Shown here piece after piece: positions 16,388 through 26,891 of a stretch of 56,906 nt of DNA; the stretch's first letter is position 1; every line of letters starts with the position of its first letter. The stretch is from Verrucomicrobiota bacterium (GTDB lineage: Bacteria > Verrucomicrobiota > Verrucomicrobiia > Verrucomicrobiales > DEV007). A program made the translations under genes and the position numbers. The notes below the pieces were generated by a model that worked only from the letters and a program-made list of their open reading frames with translations, was not told where the DNA came from and ran no database searches. The stretch covers positions 1-56,906 of the forward strand of contig JAJRVS010000329.1 in NCBI GenBank assembly GCA_024277195.1. Reading direction: 5' to 3'.

Positions 16388-17869
16388 TCAGCTGATAATC
16401 TCATGCAGCACATTGCCATGCACGTCGGTCAGGCGCATATCGCGACCGGAAAAACGCACCGTGCTTTTGGTGTGCTCGATACCCAGCAGATGCAACATCG
16501 TCGCGTGCAAATCGTGGACTTCGACTTTGTTCTCCACCACCCGGTAGCCCCACTCGTCCGTGCGCCCGTAAGACACCCCGCCCCGCACGCCTCCGCCTGC
16601 CATCCACATAGTGAATGCTGTAGGGTTGTGGTCACGACCGTCGGCGCCCTGTGCGAATGGTGTGCGCCCGAATTCGCCTCCCCACACGACCAGAGTTTCA
16701 TCCAACAGCCCGCTTTTTTTCAGATCGACAATCAGCGCGGCAATGGGCTGATCCACGGTTTTACAATTTTTGCTATGCCCGTCAAAAAGTTTTTTGTGCT
16801 GATCCCATCGATCTCCATTGCCACGGGGGCAGGTCAATTCAATAAAACGCACCCCACGCTCCACTAGTCTTCGCGCTATCAAACACTGCCGTGCAAAAGT
16901 CTTGGTCTGAGGGTATTCAGCATCAATGCCATAGAGTTTTTTGGTCGCCTCGGATTCACCATCGATGCTCATCAGTTCCGGAACCGCCGATTGCATGCGA
17001 TAGGCCGTTTCGTAATTCAGAATCGCGGATTCAATTTGCTCCTCCCCCGCAGCACCGGACAAAGCCTGCTCATCTAGCGAGCGAATAAGGTCGAGCTTAC
17101 GGCGTTGACGCCCCGGCTCGCTTTCCTGTGGGCTAATATTGGCTACGGCCTGATCCCCGGGTTTGAAAATCGAGCCCTGATACGCCGCTGGCAAAAATCC
17201 CGAGTTAAAACAATCGAGACCACCCGGTGGAATCAACCCGCCGTTGAGCACAATGAATCCCGGCAAATTCTGATTCTCCGTGCCTAATCCATAACCCACC
17301 CAGGCCCCCATACTCGGACGACCCTGCAGACCTGAACCCGTATGCAGAAAATAATTTGCCGAAGTATGCTCGGGGAAATTGGAGACCATCGATTTGATCA
17401 TACAAAGCTCGTCGGCCACACCGGATAAGTGTGGAAACAGACTGCTCATCCATTGACCGCTCTCGCCATACTGTTTGAATTCCCACGGCGACTTCATCAC
17501 CTTGCCTATGTTGTCAAACTGAGTGGGCTCCAGTCGTCCCATCGCTTTGCGCGGATCCTGACCGTGATATTTTTCCAGCATCGGCTTGTGGTCGAAGGTG
17601 TCGACCTGGGACGGGGCGCCATCCATGTATAGGAAAATCACATTTTTTGCCCGTGCTGGAAAATGAGGCGCTTTGGGCGCCAGCGGATTGGCACGAAAGT
17701 CCGTCAGGTCTTTAGGCGCCGCCAATCCCTCTCCCTGCATCAAAGCGGTCAGCGCCACACTGCCTAATCCACTGGCACAACGACTCAACATCTGACGCCG
17801 GGTCAATGACGACTGATGATAGCTGTAATTGTAGGGCAAGCGCGCTTGCCGATGAATCATATCACTCAT
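16388..17869 (-). CDS. DUF1501 protein, Tat-exported, paired with the upstream PSD1 protein
   Basis: This 493-residue protein has a twin-arginine leader (LTRRQMLSRCASGLG followed by a hydrophobic stretch), so it is probably exported folded. The mature part has the DUF1501 alkaline-phosphatase/sulfatase-like fold: NVIFLYMDGAPSQVDTFDHK near the start, GTENQNLPGFIVL, the RGVRFIELTC segment, VWGGEFGRTPF and ADGRDHNP close to the end. It follows the PSD1 gene by 18 bases on the same strand, the usual two-gene arrangement in Verrucomicrobiota and Planctomycetota. Its reaction is not known. Confidence 0.92.
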   Translation of the reverse strand: MSDMIHRQARLPYNYSYHQSSLTRRQMLSRCASGLGSVALTALMQGEGLAAPKDLTDFRANPLAPKAPHFPARAKNVIFLYMDGAPSQVDTFDHKPMLEKYHGQDPRKAMGRLEPTQFDNIGKVMKSPWEFKQYGESGQWMSSLFPHLSGVADELCMIKSMVSNFPEHTSANYFLHTGSGLQGRPSMGAWVGYGLGTENQNLPGFIVLNGGLIPPGGLDCFNSGFLPAAYQGSIFKPGDQAVANISPQESEPGRQRRKLDLIRSLDEQALSGAAGEEQIESAILNYETAYRMQSAVPELMSIDGESEATKKLYGIDAEYPQTKTFARQCLIARRLVERGVRFIELTCPRGNGDRWDQHKKLFDGHSKNCKTVDQPIAALIVDLKKSGLLDETLVVWGGEFGRTPFAQGADGRDHNPTAFTMWMAGGGVRGGVSYGRTDEWGYRVVENKVEVHDLHATMLHLLGIEHTKSTVRFSGRDMRLTDVHGNVLHEIIS

Positions 17870-17887
17870 GCAGGTTATTTGAATAAG

Positions 17888-20800
17888 TTAATTTAAATAG
17901 ATGAATTCCTTCTTGTTGAAAAGCACATGACAAAGGTCTTTCCAGGCTCGAGCCGGATCACCGGATTCAAGCTTGAGGAAAGCGCGCGCCTGATCAGCTT
18001 CCTTTTTCTTTGGCAGACGCCCGAATGCCTGCAGAAACATCTTGTCGATTTTTTGCAGCTCAGTCATAGAAGCGTCACTGCGTAGCCCTTCCGCCCAACG
18101 TCCGGCTTCTTCGATCACAAAAGAATCATTCATCATCGCCAAAGCCTGAGCCGGCACATTGGAAACGCTGCGACGTCCCATGGTATTGAAAGGGGCAGGC
18201 ATGTCGAAGGTTAACATGAAAGGTGGTAAAAAGTTGCGCCTGATCTCGGTGTAAAGACTGCGTCGATTCTCACCATCCAAAGGGCCGCTTTTTTTAGGCC
18301 GCCCCCGACCCTCCATGAAACCGGTGAGATGAACGCTGATACTTTTGCCGCCAATTTTCGGATTCAGCGTGCCTGACACCACCAACATCGCATCACGAAT
18401 CGCCTCCCCCTGAAGACGGCGAATCGTAGCACGATTCAACAAAACGTTCTGCGGATCGATCTCCGCCAGTCGCTCCGGCGAATTACCGGGATTCGCCACA
18501 CTGCTCATACGGTACGTTTTACTGAGCACCATTTCTCGCAGCATTTTTTTGATTGACCATCCCTTGGCGACAAAATCCGTTGCCAGCCAGTTCAGCAATT
18601 CCGGGTGCGAGGGACGCTGCCCCATGTCACCAAAGTCATCCACCGTCGGCACCAACCCTCTTCCGAAAATCTGATACCAGAGACGATTGACCACCACCCG
18701 GCTTACCAGCGGATTGTCCGGTGAAGTCAGCTGTGCGGCCAACTGCAAACGGCCACTTGAATCCGCGGGAAAGGGCGTCCCGTCGAACGCGGTCAAGTTT
18801 CTACGTTCCACCACTTCGCCCAATCGTTTGTGACTACCGCGAATGTGCACACGATCATTTTGCGGCGTGCCTTCGAGCATGACCGTTGCATAAAACGGCT
18901 TTGACGTTTTAGCATCCAGTTTCTGTAGCTCTCCCAAAGCCTGCTTAAGTTCATCAGCCGCTTGAATATTCTCGGGCCACAAATGATTGCTCCAGATGAA
19001 GTTGATCAGTTCCAATTCAGCCGGCCCTGGATTGCCTTCCCCGAGTTGACGCAAGCTTTCACTCCAAAGCTTTCCGTAAGCACGAGCAAGTGACGGCAAA
19101 TCTGAAAGTCCGTCTTCTTTCAATATTTGATACCCCAACGAATGACCTACCTTGGGAGGATCTCCCTCGGACATAATCACCTCGGCCAACGAAACAAAAC
19201 CATCGCCCAGATCGGAAATTTCCAAATACACCTGATGTCCCACATATTTGCCCAGATCGCCCTTCATCGTGAACCACTGGAACTTCCCCTGGGTATCGAT
19301 GTTTTCCGGCTTCAAAACGGTTCCCGCAAAGAGCAGTTGATGAACATTATTCATATAAAAACCATCGATGACCAGACGCACCTTCACCTTACGGCCATTC
19401 AGTCGCAGATGGATACGCTCATGGGTCAGCTCGAAGGTAGGTGAGCGTAAAACCCCTTCCAAGTTCTGGCCGACTTCGCCATTTTTGAAAATCCCGGCGG
19501 GCGACAACAAACCTTGCTCGGGAACAGCTCCCGTCCATGAAATTCCAGAGGTTACTTGATCCTCAAAAGCTTCCCCGGTTCGGGTCCACTGATGAGAGCC
19601 TATACCCTGCCCGCCCGGCATCAGCGATACCGCTTGTTTTTGAAAATCCCGTCGAGCTTGCTGCTGTTGATTGACCTTATCTCGCAATGCCGCGCCTGCG
19701 TTTTGGGGGGCAGCTACCATATTAGACCAAATATAAAGGGGGTGCCCTTCACCCTCGCTCTCGTCTTTACTCACTGATTGCAGAATCTGAATCACCCAGT
19801 TTTTCAGCAAGCCCTCATCCAGTTTGTGGCTGACCGCAACCGCGCTCAAAAGCTTAGGTTTAATCTGCTCCGCAGCTACTGATCCTTCTGCGCGATCTGA
19901 AAGAACGATGTGACCTTTCTGCGACCGATCGATCACCTCCTGACCAGCCAGTAGATATTCCGCCAACAGTTGCGCACTATCTTCTTTGGAGTTTTTTTGA
20001 CGATCATACACCTTCGTCACCCGCTGATCAGCCTTGCTATATAATTGTCGAGCGGCTTCTGCTGCCTTCGCGATTTTTCCGTAAGGATCCAGAAAGGCTG
20101 CCTGCCGCCTTGAGCTTTGCATCATTCCACACAGTGCATAATAATCGGCGGTGGAAATCGCATCAAACTTGTGATCATGGCAACGAGCGCAGCCAATTGT
20201 CAGTCCGAGAAAAGTCTTGCCGAAAACATCAATCTGATTGTCCACGCGGTCGGATTCATCAGCGAGCACATCCGTGGGAGCGTGCACCGTCTCATTTAAA
20301 AACCAGAACCCTGTCGCGAGAATCGATTCGTTGGTTTGGGTCTCAGGATGGTGGCGCGGTTTGTCCAGCAGGTCACCGGCAAGATGCTCGGTGAGAAACT
20401 GATCATACGGCAGATCCTCATTGAAGGCTCTGATCAAATAATCCCGGTAACGCCAGGCGTCCGGAATGGGTTTGTCAAATTCGTGCCCAGCCGTTTCCGC
20501 AAAACGAACCATGTCCATCCAATGCCTAGCCCACCTCTCACCAAAATGCTGTGATGCCAGCAAGTGATCCACCACAGCCTGTTCAGCAACGCTTGAATCC
20601 AGATGTTTTTTTTCCGCTCTTAAAAAAGCTCCTATTTCATCCGGAGTTGGCGGCAAGCCAATGAGATCGAAATAAACTCGCCGTAACCATGTGGAAGGTT
20701 CCGCCTCTTCAGCGGGCAGTAGCGATTCTTTTTCCAATCCGGCAAGAATGAATCGATCAATCGCTTCATTCGCCCAGCTTGCATTTTTCACCGCAGGCAA

Positions 20801-21313
20801 ATCCGGCGATGTGATCGGCTGCCAGCTCCAGTGGGACGCCCGACGCTTTTCGATATCAAAACCCTCCACTTCGATCACCGCAGAATCAGCTGACCGCATC
20901 GGCGCCTCTTCCTCCGGCCAGGGGGCTCCCATCGCTACCCACTTTTTGAAATCGGCAACTACCAAGTCATCCAGCTTGCTTTTTGGAGGCATCTGCAAAT
21001 CGGCATTGTCATAGATGATCGTTTCAATCAACAAACTCTCATCAGGATTACCCGGCTGAACCGAAGCGCCCGAATCCCCTCCTTTCAAAATCCGGCTGCG
21101 ATGATCGAGCATCAATCCGGCCTTCAGTTTTTTTGCATTCACACTGTGACAGCGATAACATTTGTCGACCAACACTGGGCGAATCTTGTTTTCGAAAAAC
21201 TCGAGCCCCACCGCATCCTCTATTTTCCCACCACCGGTTTCTGCCGCATTCAAGCCGACTGTTGCCTGCGCCAGTAAAACCAAGCCACAGCACCCTAGCT
21301 TTCTCAGCTTCAT
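17888..21313 (-). CDS. PSD1 cytochrome c / DUF1549 / DUF1553 protein
   Basis: From the ATG at 21313 (1141 residues) a signal peptide precedes the mature protein; an in-frame start at 21364 would bury it. A PSD1-type cytochrome c domain follows, with haem motif CYRCH and the later LQMPPKSKL. Then come DUF1549 (WANEAIDRFILAGLE...FDLIGLPPTPDE), a second CARCHDHKFD motif, and DUF1553 near the C-terminus (LVSRVVVNRLWYQIFGRGLV, then SHPELLNWLATDF). Between them lies a long segment that resembles a carbohydrate-binding or jelly-roll region. These proteins are exported, haem-binding and abundant in this phylum. A role in polysaccharide use is often proposed but unproven. Confidence 0.93.
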   Translation of the reverse strand: MKLRKLGCCGLVLLAQATVGLNAAETGGGKIEDAVGLEFFENKIRPVLVDKCYRCHSVNAKKLKAGLMLDHRSRILKGGDSGASVQPGNPDESLLIETIIYDNADLQMPPKSKLDDLVVADFKKWVAMGAPWPEEEAPMRSADSAVIEVEGFDIEKRRASHWSWQPITSPDLPAVKNASWANEAIDRFILAGLEKESLLPAEEAEPSTWLRRVYFDLIGLPPTPDEIGAFLRAEKKHLDSSVAEQAVVDHLLASQHFGERWARHWMDMVRFAETAGHEFDKPIPDAWRYRDYLIRAFNEDLPYDQFLTEHLAGDLLDKPRHHPETQTNESILATGFWFLNETVHAPTDVLADESDRVDNQIDVFGKTFLGLTIGCARCHDHKFDAISTADYYALCGMMQSSRRQAAFLDPYGKIAKAAEAARQLYSKADQRVTKVYDRQKNSKEDSAQLLAEYLLAGQEVIDRSQKGHIVLSDRAEGSVAAEQIKPKLLSAVAVSHKLDEGLLKNWVIQILQSVSKDESEGEGHPLYIWSNMVAAPQNAGAALRDKVNQQQQARRDFQKQAVSLMPGGQGIGSHQWTRTGEAFEDQVTSGISWTGAVPEQGLLSPAGIFKNGEVGQNLEGVLRSPTFELTHERIHLRLNGRKVKVRLVIDGFYMNNVHQLLFAGTVLKPENIDTQGKFQWFTMKGDLGKYVGHQVYLEISDLGDGFVSLAEVIMSEGDPPKVGHSLGYQILKEDGLSDLPSLARAYGKLWSESLRQLGEGNPGPAELELINFIWSNHLWPENIQAADELKQALGELQKLDAKTSKPFYATVMLEGTPQNDRVHIRGSHKRLGEVVERRNLTAFDGTPFPADSSGRLQLAAQLTSPDNPLVSRVVVNRLWYQIFGRGLVPTVDDFGDMGQRPSHPELLNWLATDFVAKGWSIKKMLREMVLSKTYRMSSVANPGNSPERLAEIDPQNVLLNRATIRRLQGEAIRDAMLVVSGTLNPKIGGKSISVHLTGFMEGRGRPKKSGPLDGENRRSLYTEIRRNFLPPFMLTFDMPAPFNTMGRRSVSNVPAQALAMMNDSFVIEEAGRWAEGLRSDASMTELQKIDKMFLQAFGRLPKKKEADQARAFLKLESGDPARAWKDLCHVLFNKKEFIYLN

Positions 21314-21521
21314 AGCCCCTGCCCTGTGATGGTATTCCCTCGCATTCATTTCGCTCAAATCCATCGCTCGTTACCTCACAAGGGACGGCTACAAAAATAA
21401 GAGCAAATCATATTAATACCACATCCTTCTCGATATTTTTATCCACGGGCAAAGCCTTTCAAACTCATTCATTACGTGCTTTGCATTTCCCGCGATAGAG
21501 GCGAAGCTGTGCTGCAAAAAT

Positions 21522-23018
21522 ATGAAAACCCTGTTTATATACGCTCTGATTTCGACTTTGCCCTTGAGCATTGGCTTCAATTTATCCGCTGCCGACTCTG
21601 TTTCCGTAAAAAAAACGGAGCCCAAAGCTGTAGCCAAAAAATCCACTGATCCGGCTAAGGCCAGCTCCTCGAAAGCGGTAGACAAAACACCCGGGCCCAC
21701 AACCCACACACTGAAAAAAGGCCTGTTCGAGATCAAAGTCGAACTCACCGGAATTTTTGACGCCGTCAAGACCTCTCCCATCAGACTCGCGCCTAAACAA
21801 TGGAACTCTATGTCCGTCGTCAAAGCCGCCGCTCATGGAGAAGAAGTCAAAAAAGGTGATCTCATCCTACAACTCGAAACAGAGAAACTGGAAAAAGCAA
21901 TCAAACAGGCCGAACTCGCCCGCCCACTCGCTGACCTGACGCTCAGCCTGGCTGAGCTCGACTTGATCGAAGCCAAAAAATCCACCCCACTCAACCTGAC
22001 CACCCGACAGCGAACCTTGCTGCATTCCGAAGAGGATCTGGCTTATTTTGAGAAAACCGATCGTCCCCAGCGGGAAAAATCTGCCAAAGAGAATCTTAAA
22101 CAAAACACCCAGTATTGGTCTTATGCCAAGGAAGAGCTCGATCAGTTACAGAAAATGTATGATGCCGATGACATCACCGAGGAAACCGAACAGATCATCG
22201 TAACCCGCGCTAGAAATAGCGTCGAAGGCGCCCAGTTCCGAGTGGAATCGTCCAAGCTCTCTACCGCCCGCACACTGAAGACATTGCTGCCACGAGAACA
22301 CGACAAGCTCAAGAACCGCGTCCAATCCTCTGCAATTACATGGGACAAATATTCCAAATCCTTGCCCCAGGCACTCGCGAAAAAGCAGCTCGAAGTGGAC
22401 AAAATGAAACGGGATCAAAAAGAGCTCGCCGAACAACTGGGCAACATGAAAAAAGATCTGCAATCATTTTCCATCAAAGCTCCCCACGATGGCATCGTTT
22501 ATTATGGAGCTAATGTACGCGGCAAATGGGCAACCGCCACGCTGGCGGAGAAAAAACTGGCCCCCGGTGGCAAACTGATGCCGCACGAAGTCTTCATGAC
22601 GGTGGTACAAAGCCAGCAACTACAAGTGCAGACCTCCATCCCCGAGAATAAGCTTTCCCTGCTGAAAAAGGGGCTAAAAGCAAAAATCACTGCGACCGCT
22701 GCCCCAGACGCCCCCTTACAAGGCCAGCTCAGTTCGATGAAGCGCGTGCCACTCACCACTGGCGGTTTTCCCGGCACGCTGGAAATCACCAGCAAAACCA
22801 AAGGCCTGTATCCGGGCATGTCCTGCAAGATCCAGATTGAAGTTTACAAAAATGACAAAGCTCTCACCGTTCCTAAAAAAGCGGTCCGCAAGGAGAATGG
22901 AAAATCTTTCGTGACTTTGAAAAATGGCAAAAAACAAGAAGTGCAAACCGGCCGCACCGACTCCAAGCTGATCGAAATTCTCAGTGGCCTGAAAGAAGGC
23001 GATACGATCAAGCTGTAG
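21522..23018 (+). CDS. HlyD/RND-type periplasmic adaptor protein
   Basis: The 498-residue protein has a signal peptide (MKTLFIYALISTLPLSIGF). It continues with a lysine-rich linker, the first half of a lipoyl/barrel-sandwich domain (KAAAHGEEVKKGDLILQLE), a long coiled coil (about 125-310), the second lipoyl half (FSIKAPHDGIVYYGANVRG) and a beta-barrel with the C-terminal AVRKENGKSFV and KEGDTIKL segments. Such adaptors bridge an inner-membrane exporter and an outer-membrane channel. No transporter or TolC-like gene is adjacent, so its partner must be elsewhere. The intergenic 205 bases separate it from ftsH. Confidence 0.9.
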   Translation: MKTLFIYALISTLPLSIGFNLSAADSVSVKKTEPKAVAKKSTDPAKASSSKAVDKTPGPTTHTLKKGLFEIKVELTGIFDAVKTSPIRLAPKQWNSMSVVKAAAHGEEVKKGDLILQLETEKLEKAIKQAELARPLADLTLSLAELDLIEAKKSTPLNLTTRQRTLLHSEEDLAYFEKTDRPQREKSAKENLKQNTQYWSYAKEELDQLQKMYDADDITEETEQIIVTRARNSVEGAQFRVESSKLSTARTLKTLLPREHDKLKNRVQSSAITWDKYSKSLPQALAKKQLEVDKMKRDQKELAEQLGNMKKDLQSFSIKAPHDGIVYYGANVRGKWATATLAEKKLAPGGKLMPHEVFMTVVQSQQLQVQTSIPENKLSLLKKGLKAKITATAAPDAPLQGQLSSMKRVPLTTGGFPGTLEITSKTKGLYPGMSCKIQIEVYKNDKALTVPKKAVRKENGKSFVTLKNGKKQEVQTGRTDSKLIEILSGLKEGDTIKL

Positions 23019-23222
23019 CCATTGCAATGCAATGAGCGGTGTGGTATCGTCTCTTGTTCTGGATCACTAAACAGAACGAATCGAAATATTACCAATTAAG
23101 CCGTGCAGTCTGGGCTTTTTGCCCTAAAACTATCCCTTTCACAGACGTGAGCACGGCCATACGCTGAAAAAAGACCCTACAAGGGAGATTGGTCAGCTAA
23201 AAAACATTTTTGACAAAACAGG

Positions 23223-25289
23223 ATGAGCGAAGAAAACGACAACAAAGCACCGAAAAAAGATCCGAAAGGCACTGGTGGTGAGCCCAATTTCAACTGGCGC
23301 GGTTTTTTGCTACTGAGCGCTGCGCTGGGTCTGTTTGGGCTGGCAATCTGGAGCAAAGGCAGTGGTTCGGGAATTCAGGAAATCCCCTACAAACAGTTCA
23401 AAGAACTGCTACAGGAAGATCGCGTCCACGTTGACGAAAAAGCAGAAAAATTCCTCTATTTGGTTGAGAAGGAAGGCACGCGCGAGGAATACCTGCGTGG
23501 TTGGTACGAACTGAAACCTGCCGAACAAGTCGACCCGGACGAAAAATACCAACAATTCAAAACCGTAGTCAATTTGGCCTATGTCGAAGATGAGCTGAAA
23601 AGCTTGCTCAAAGAACGCGAAATTGAGATCTACAAATTCGAGCCTGAAAGCAATACCATGGCAGCTATTCTGCTGACTTTCCTGCCGCTTTTCATCCTGA
23701 TCTTCCTGCTCTATTTCCTTTTCCGTCATCAAATGCGGGCGGCTGGCAAGGGAGCCATGGGCTTTGGCAAAAGCAAAGCCAAACTGATGGCGATGGATAC
23801 CAACAAAACCACCTTCAAAGACGTCGCTGGGGCGGAAGAAGCAAAAGAGGAGGTTTGGGAGATCGTTGAATACCTGCGTGACCCGAAAAAATTCCAACGT
23901 CTGGGCGGTAAAATCCCCAAAGGGGTGCTTTTGGTGGGTTCTCCTGGAACCGGCAAAACCCTGCTGGCGAGAGCGATCGCCGGTGAGGCCGATGTGCCGT
24001 TTTTCAGCATCAGCGGTTCGGATTTTGTGGAGATGTTTGTCGGCGTGGGTGCCTCACGGGTGCGCGACATGTTCGAACAAGGCAAAAAGAATGCGCCCTG
24101 CATTATTTTCATCGACGAAATCGACGCCGTCGGACGTCACCGTGGCCACGGCATGGGCGGTGGACATGACGAACGCGAGCAGACTCTGAACGCCCTGCTG
24201 GTGGAAATGGATGGATTTGATACCCAGGAAGGTGTCATCATCATCGCCGCCACCAACCGTCCCGACGTGCTCGACCCCGCGCTTTTGCGTCCTGGTCGAT
24301 TCGACCGCGAAGTCACCGTCAATCTGCCCGACGTCAAAGGCCGCGAGGAAATCCTCAAAGTTCACGCCAAAAAAGTGAAAATGAGCGCCGATGTGGACAT
24401 GGGTATCATCGCTCGTGGAACTCCAGGTTACTCAGGTGCCGAACTCGCCAATGTCATCAACGAAGCTGCGTTATTAGCGGCCCGCAAGGATCTCAAAGCG
24501 GTCAATCTGGCCGAATTGGAGGAAGCTCGTGACAAAGTGCGCTGGGGCAAAGAGCGCCGTAGCATGGCTATTTCTGAAAAAGAAAAAGAAAACACCGCTT
24601 ACCATGAAGCCGGACACGCGATTCTCGGCATGCTGGTTGAGCACACCGATCCGGTTCATAAAGTCACCATCATTCCTCGTGGCCCCTCTCTGGGCATGAC
24701 GATGTATCTTCCCGAAGACGACCAACTCAGCGTGCGCAAACATTTTTTACTCGACCGCCTGGTCGTCATCATGGGGGGGCGAGTCGCTGAAGAGATCCAA
24801 TTTGGTAACGTCACCGCCGGCGCAAGTGGTGATATCCAACAAGCCACCAACATCGCTCGCAAAATGGTCTGTGAATGGGGCATGAGTGAAGCGCTCGGCA
24901 TGGTCGAATACGGCAGTCACAACGAACACCTGTTCCTCGCAAGGGATATGGGCAACAGCACTCGCGATTACAGCGAAGCCACCGCGCAGAAGATCGACGT
25001 AGAAGTCAAACGTCTGATCGACACCGCCTATGATCGAGCGATGGAGTTGATCCTCGCCCATCGTGAGCAGTTGGAATTGATCGCTCAAGGCCTGCTCGAA
25101 TACGAAACCCTCGACGGCAAGCACGTTCAGGACATCATGGATCACGGTGAAATGCAAAACCCACCCGCCAGCCCCAAGCCTCCCGAAGTGCCTACGGAAG
25201 CACCTAAATCAACTGACAAGGACGAAGAAAAATCCAAAAGCAGTGATGAAGACGAACTGCCAGGCGATTTGGCTCCTGCGGGAGCGTGA
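23223..25289 (+). CDS. ftsH: ATP-dependent zinc metalloprotease FtsH
   Basis: FtsH is a membrane-anchored hexameric protease that degrades membrane and regulatory proteins. The 688-residue protein has an N-terminal membrane helix (about 25-45), a periplasmic domain, and a second helix around 150-170. The AAA domain has Walker A GSPGTGKT (239-246), the pore loop FVEMFVG, Walker [11 protein letters not shown] and the RPGRFDR finger. The peptidase site is HEAGH (461-465), with the third zinc ligand in TAGASGDI. The tail from about 640 is Pro/Lys/Asp-rich. The periplasmic region between the two helices is about 110 residues. The gene stands alone, with a 204-base leader. Confidence 0.97.
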   Translation: MSEENDNKAPKKDPKGTGGEPNFNWRGFLLLSAALGLFGLAIWSKGSGSGIQEIPYKQFKELLQEDRVHVDEKAEKFLYLVEKEGTREEYLRGWYELKPAEQVDPDEKYQQFKTVVNLAYVEDELKSLLKEREIEIYKFEPESNTMAAILLTFLPLFILIFLLYFLFRHQMRAAGKGAMGFGKSKAKLMAMDTNKTTFKDVAGAEEAKEEVWEIVEYLRDPKKFQRLGGKIPKGVLLVGSPGTGKTLLARAIAGEADVPFFSISGSDFVEMFVGVGASRVRDMFEQGKKNAPCIIFIDEIDAVGRHRGHGMGGGHDEREQTLNALLVEMDGFDTQEGVIIIAATNRPDVLDPALLRPGRFDREVTVNLPDVKGREEILKVHAKKVKMSADVDMGIIARGTPGYSGAELANVINEAALLAARKDLKAVNLAELEEARDKVRWGKERRSMAISEKEKENTAYHEAGHAILGMLVEHTDPVHKVTIIPRGPSLGMTMYLPEDDQLSVRKHFLLDRLVVIMGGRVAEEIQFGNVTAGASGDIQQATNIARKMVCEWGMSEALGMVEYGSHNEHLFLARDMGNSTRDYSEATAQKIDVEVKRLIDTAYDRAMELILAHREQLELIAQGLLEYETLDGKHVQDIMDHGEMQNPPASPKPPEVPTEAPKSTDKDEEKSKSSDEDELPGDLAPAGA

Positions 25290-25403
25290 GTCAATTAACC
25301 CTGCCCCCCTAAAACTACCTTTGGATTCGCTCAAATAGGCAAATTCAGATCTCCCGCAGCAGCGCGCCTGATTCACCCGTTCATCAAAACGGATAGCACT
25401 AGT

Positions 25404-26513
25404 TTAGGGCTTGCTAACAAGCACAACTCTAAAACCAAGAAAAGAAGTGGCAAAATTTGCTGGCCCTCCCGATCGATACGATGATAATAGGGTATCCTTC
25501 TCATATGAATGCCATCCGCCGCCCCGCCAAGCGCGAAATTTGACTTCCTCGTCAGCCCAATTTTGACACCACTCCATAACGTTGCCTCCCATATCAAATA
25601 AGCCATACTTGTTTGCTTTAAAACTCCCCACTGGCGCAGTTCGATCAAAATCATCTTTATAACCAGAAATAGGAACCCTATTTGTTTCATAAGGATTTCG
25701 TTTCACTTCTTCTCCGTAAAGATTGGCAACTTCTCCGCTGGGCGGGAAACTCTTACCCCATGGATAAATGCCATCAATTTTCCCGGATTTTGTATATGGC
25801 TTTGCCAGCGCATCTTCCATTTCGCCTATTCCAACCGCGCAACTCCATTCGTGACTAGTGGGAAGCCTATACTGCTCATTTTGGCCTATTTTACCGCTTT
25901 TTTGCTCTTTTTCTGTCAACCAAACGCAAAACGCATCAGCACCTGCCCACTTCATAGCCACCGCTGGCTGGTTCCTTTTTTGAGAAAATTCAGTTTCAAG
26001 CATCGCAATTTCTGGATTCTCTTTCAGCTTCTTCCTCGTAAACGATTCGTAGTCACTTAACCGTGTTTCCCAAATACTAAATAACACTCTCTGACCATCA
26101 GTAGGCCCACCTGTTATCAGCACCGGCACAAAGCGCATGCTCAGACTGTTCACAAATGGCTTATCAATTGTCACCGAACCGTCAAGGATCAACCCTCTCT
26201 GGCCATTCATCAATGCAGCCCCGCCTTTCATATGTTTCGCGTACGCCTCGCTCGCGAAAGCCCTATCACCGGTGCTGAGCTTACTTATCGGATAAGGCAA
26301 ATTTCGACCATCACCGAGACGCAATATTAAGGTGTCTTTGTCTTTGAAACCCACAAGAGCCGCGCTAATTTCCCTTCCCTTCGAATCTGTCCATACCCGC
26401 GCCGCACTTTGAACGGTTGTTGGAGCCTGCTCCTTGGCTACCCCCCAACTCGATAAACTACCAATCACTAGGATGAACATAACCTTCGCCATTGCCTCTT
26501 TTAATGTTTTCAT
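25404..26513 (-). CDS. Secreted SHD1-like plus FGE-sulfatase-domain (SUMF1-like) protein
   Basis: This 369-residue protein has a signal peptide. Residues about 38-95 match the SHD1-like module common in this phylum (VWTDSKGREISAALVGFKDK). The FGE-sulfatase domain follows (about 115-369), with RLPTSHEWSCAVG, IYPWGKSFPP, APVGSFKANKYGLFDMGGNV and the final FLGFRVVLV. The paired cysteines that true formylglycine-generating enzymes use near the C-terminus are missing (the end reads SSYRSGGPANFATSFLGFRVV), so it is probably not an active sulfatase-maturing enzyme; many family members are binding proteins. A broken paralogue lies on the other strand at 26892-27281. Confidence 0.87.
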   Translation of the reverse strand: MKTLKEAMAKVMFILVIGSLSSWGVAKEQAPTTVQSAARVWTDSKGREISAALVGFKDKDTLILRLGDGRNLPYPISKLSTGDRAFASEAYAKHMKGGAALMNGQRGLILDGSVTIDKPFVNSLSMRFVPVLITGGPTDGQRVLFSIWETRLSDYESFTRKKLKENPEIAMLETEFSQKRNQPAVAMKWAGADAFCVWLTEKEQKSGKIGQNEQYRLPTSHEWSCAVGIGEMEDALAKPYTKSGKIDGIYPWGKSFPPSGEVANLYGEEVKRNPYETNRVPISGYKDDFDRTAPVGSFKANKYGLFDMGGNVMEWCQNWADEEVKFRAWRGGGWHSYEKDTLLSSYRSGGPANFATSFLGFRVVLVSKP

Positions 26514-26891
26514 GCTTAAAATTAGTATTTAAAATTACCCTCACGTCGCTAACAAATATGCTGTCGTTTAACTGTATTATACAGACTTAGTTGCATGCCT
26601 GTTACCTACTTCCCACACCTTTTCACCATAAAGGTTTCAATTTTTCTTCATCAGCTTAGCAAAAGCCTCCATGTGTTACGTTTGGGTCAACCTACGCCCG
26701 GTCAAGGGTGCGCTGCGATTTCTGGGTTGATGCTTGAACGGTCATGAAATTTTCGGCTCAAGGCGGGTCACGGAGGAGCCAAATCTTGTGGGGTGATAGG
26801 CATGGTGTGAACCGAGTGGAACGAGATCGACTGCACAGAGTGCAGCCCGAAGGGGGATGGCGGGTGCCATCATCAACGACGAACACGATGA
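26514..26891. other. Gene-free 378-base stretch, with an unidentified GC-richer insert-like part
   Basis: The first half (26514 to about 26690) is AT-rich and holds only presumable upstream sequence of the minus-strand FGE-like gene. From about 26690 to 26891 composition becomes clearly richer in G and C. This part abuts the broken FGE fragment without any remains of its missing N-terminus. Short frames are open here, but none has a ribosome binding site or recognisable protein. It may be the remnant of an inserted element whose arrival removed the start of the paralogue. The identity is unknown. Confidence 0.4.

Noticed and set aside
25404-26513. Functional sulfatase-maturing enzyme serving the sulfatase at 51605
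   Set aside because: The C-terminal cysteine pair needed for formylglycine formation is absent, and the genes are 25 kb apart.
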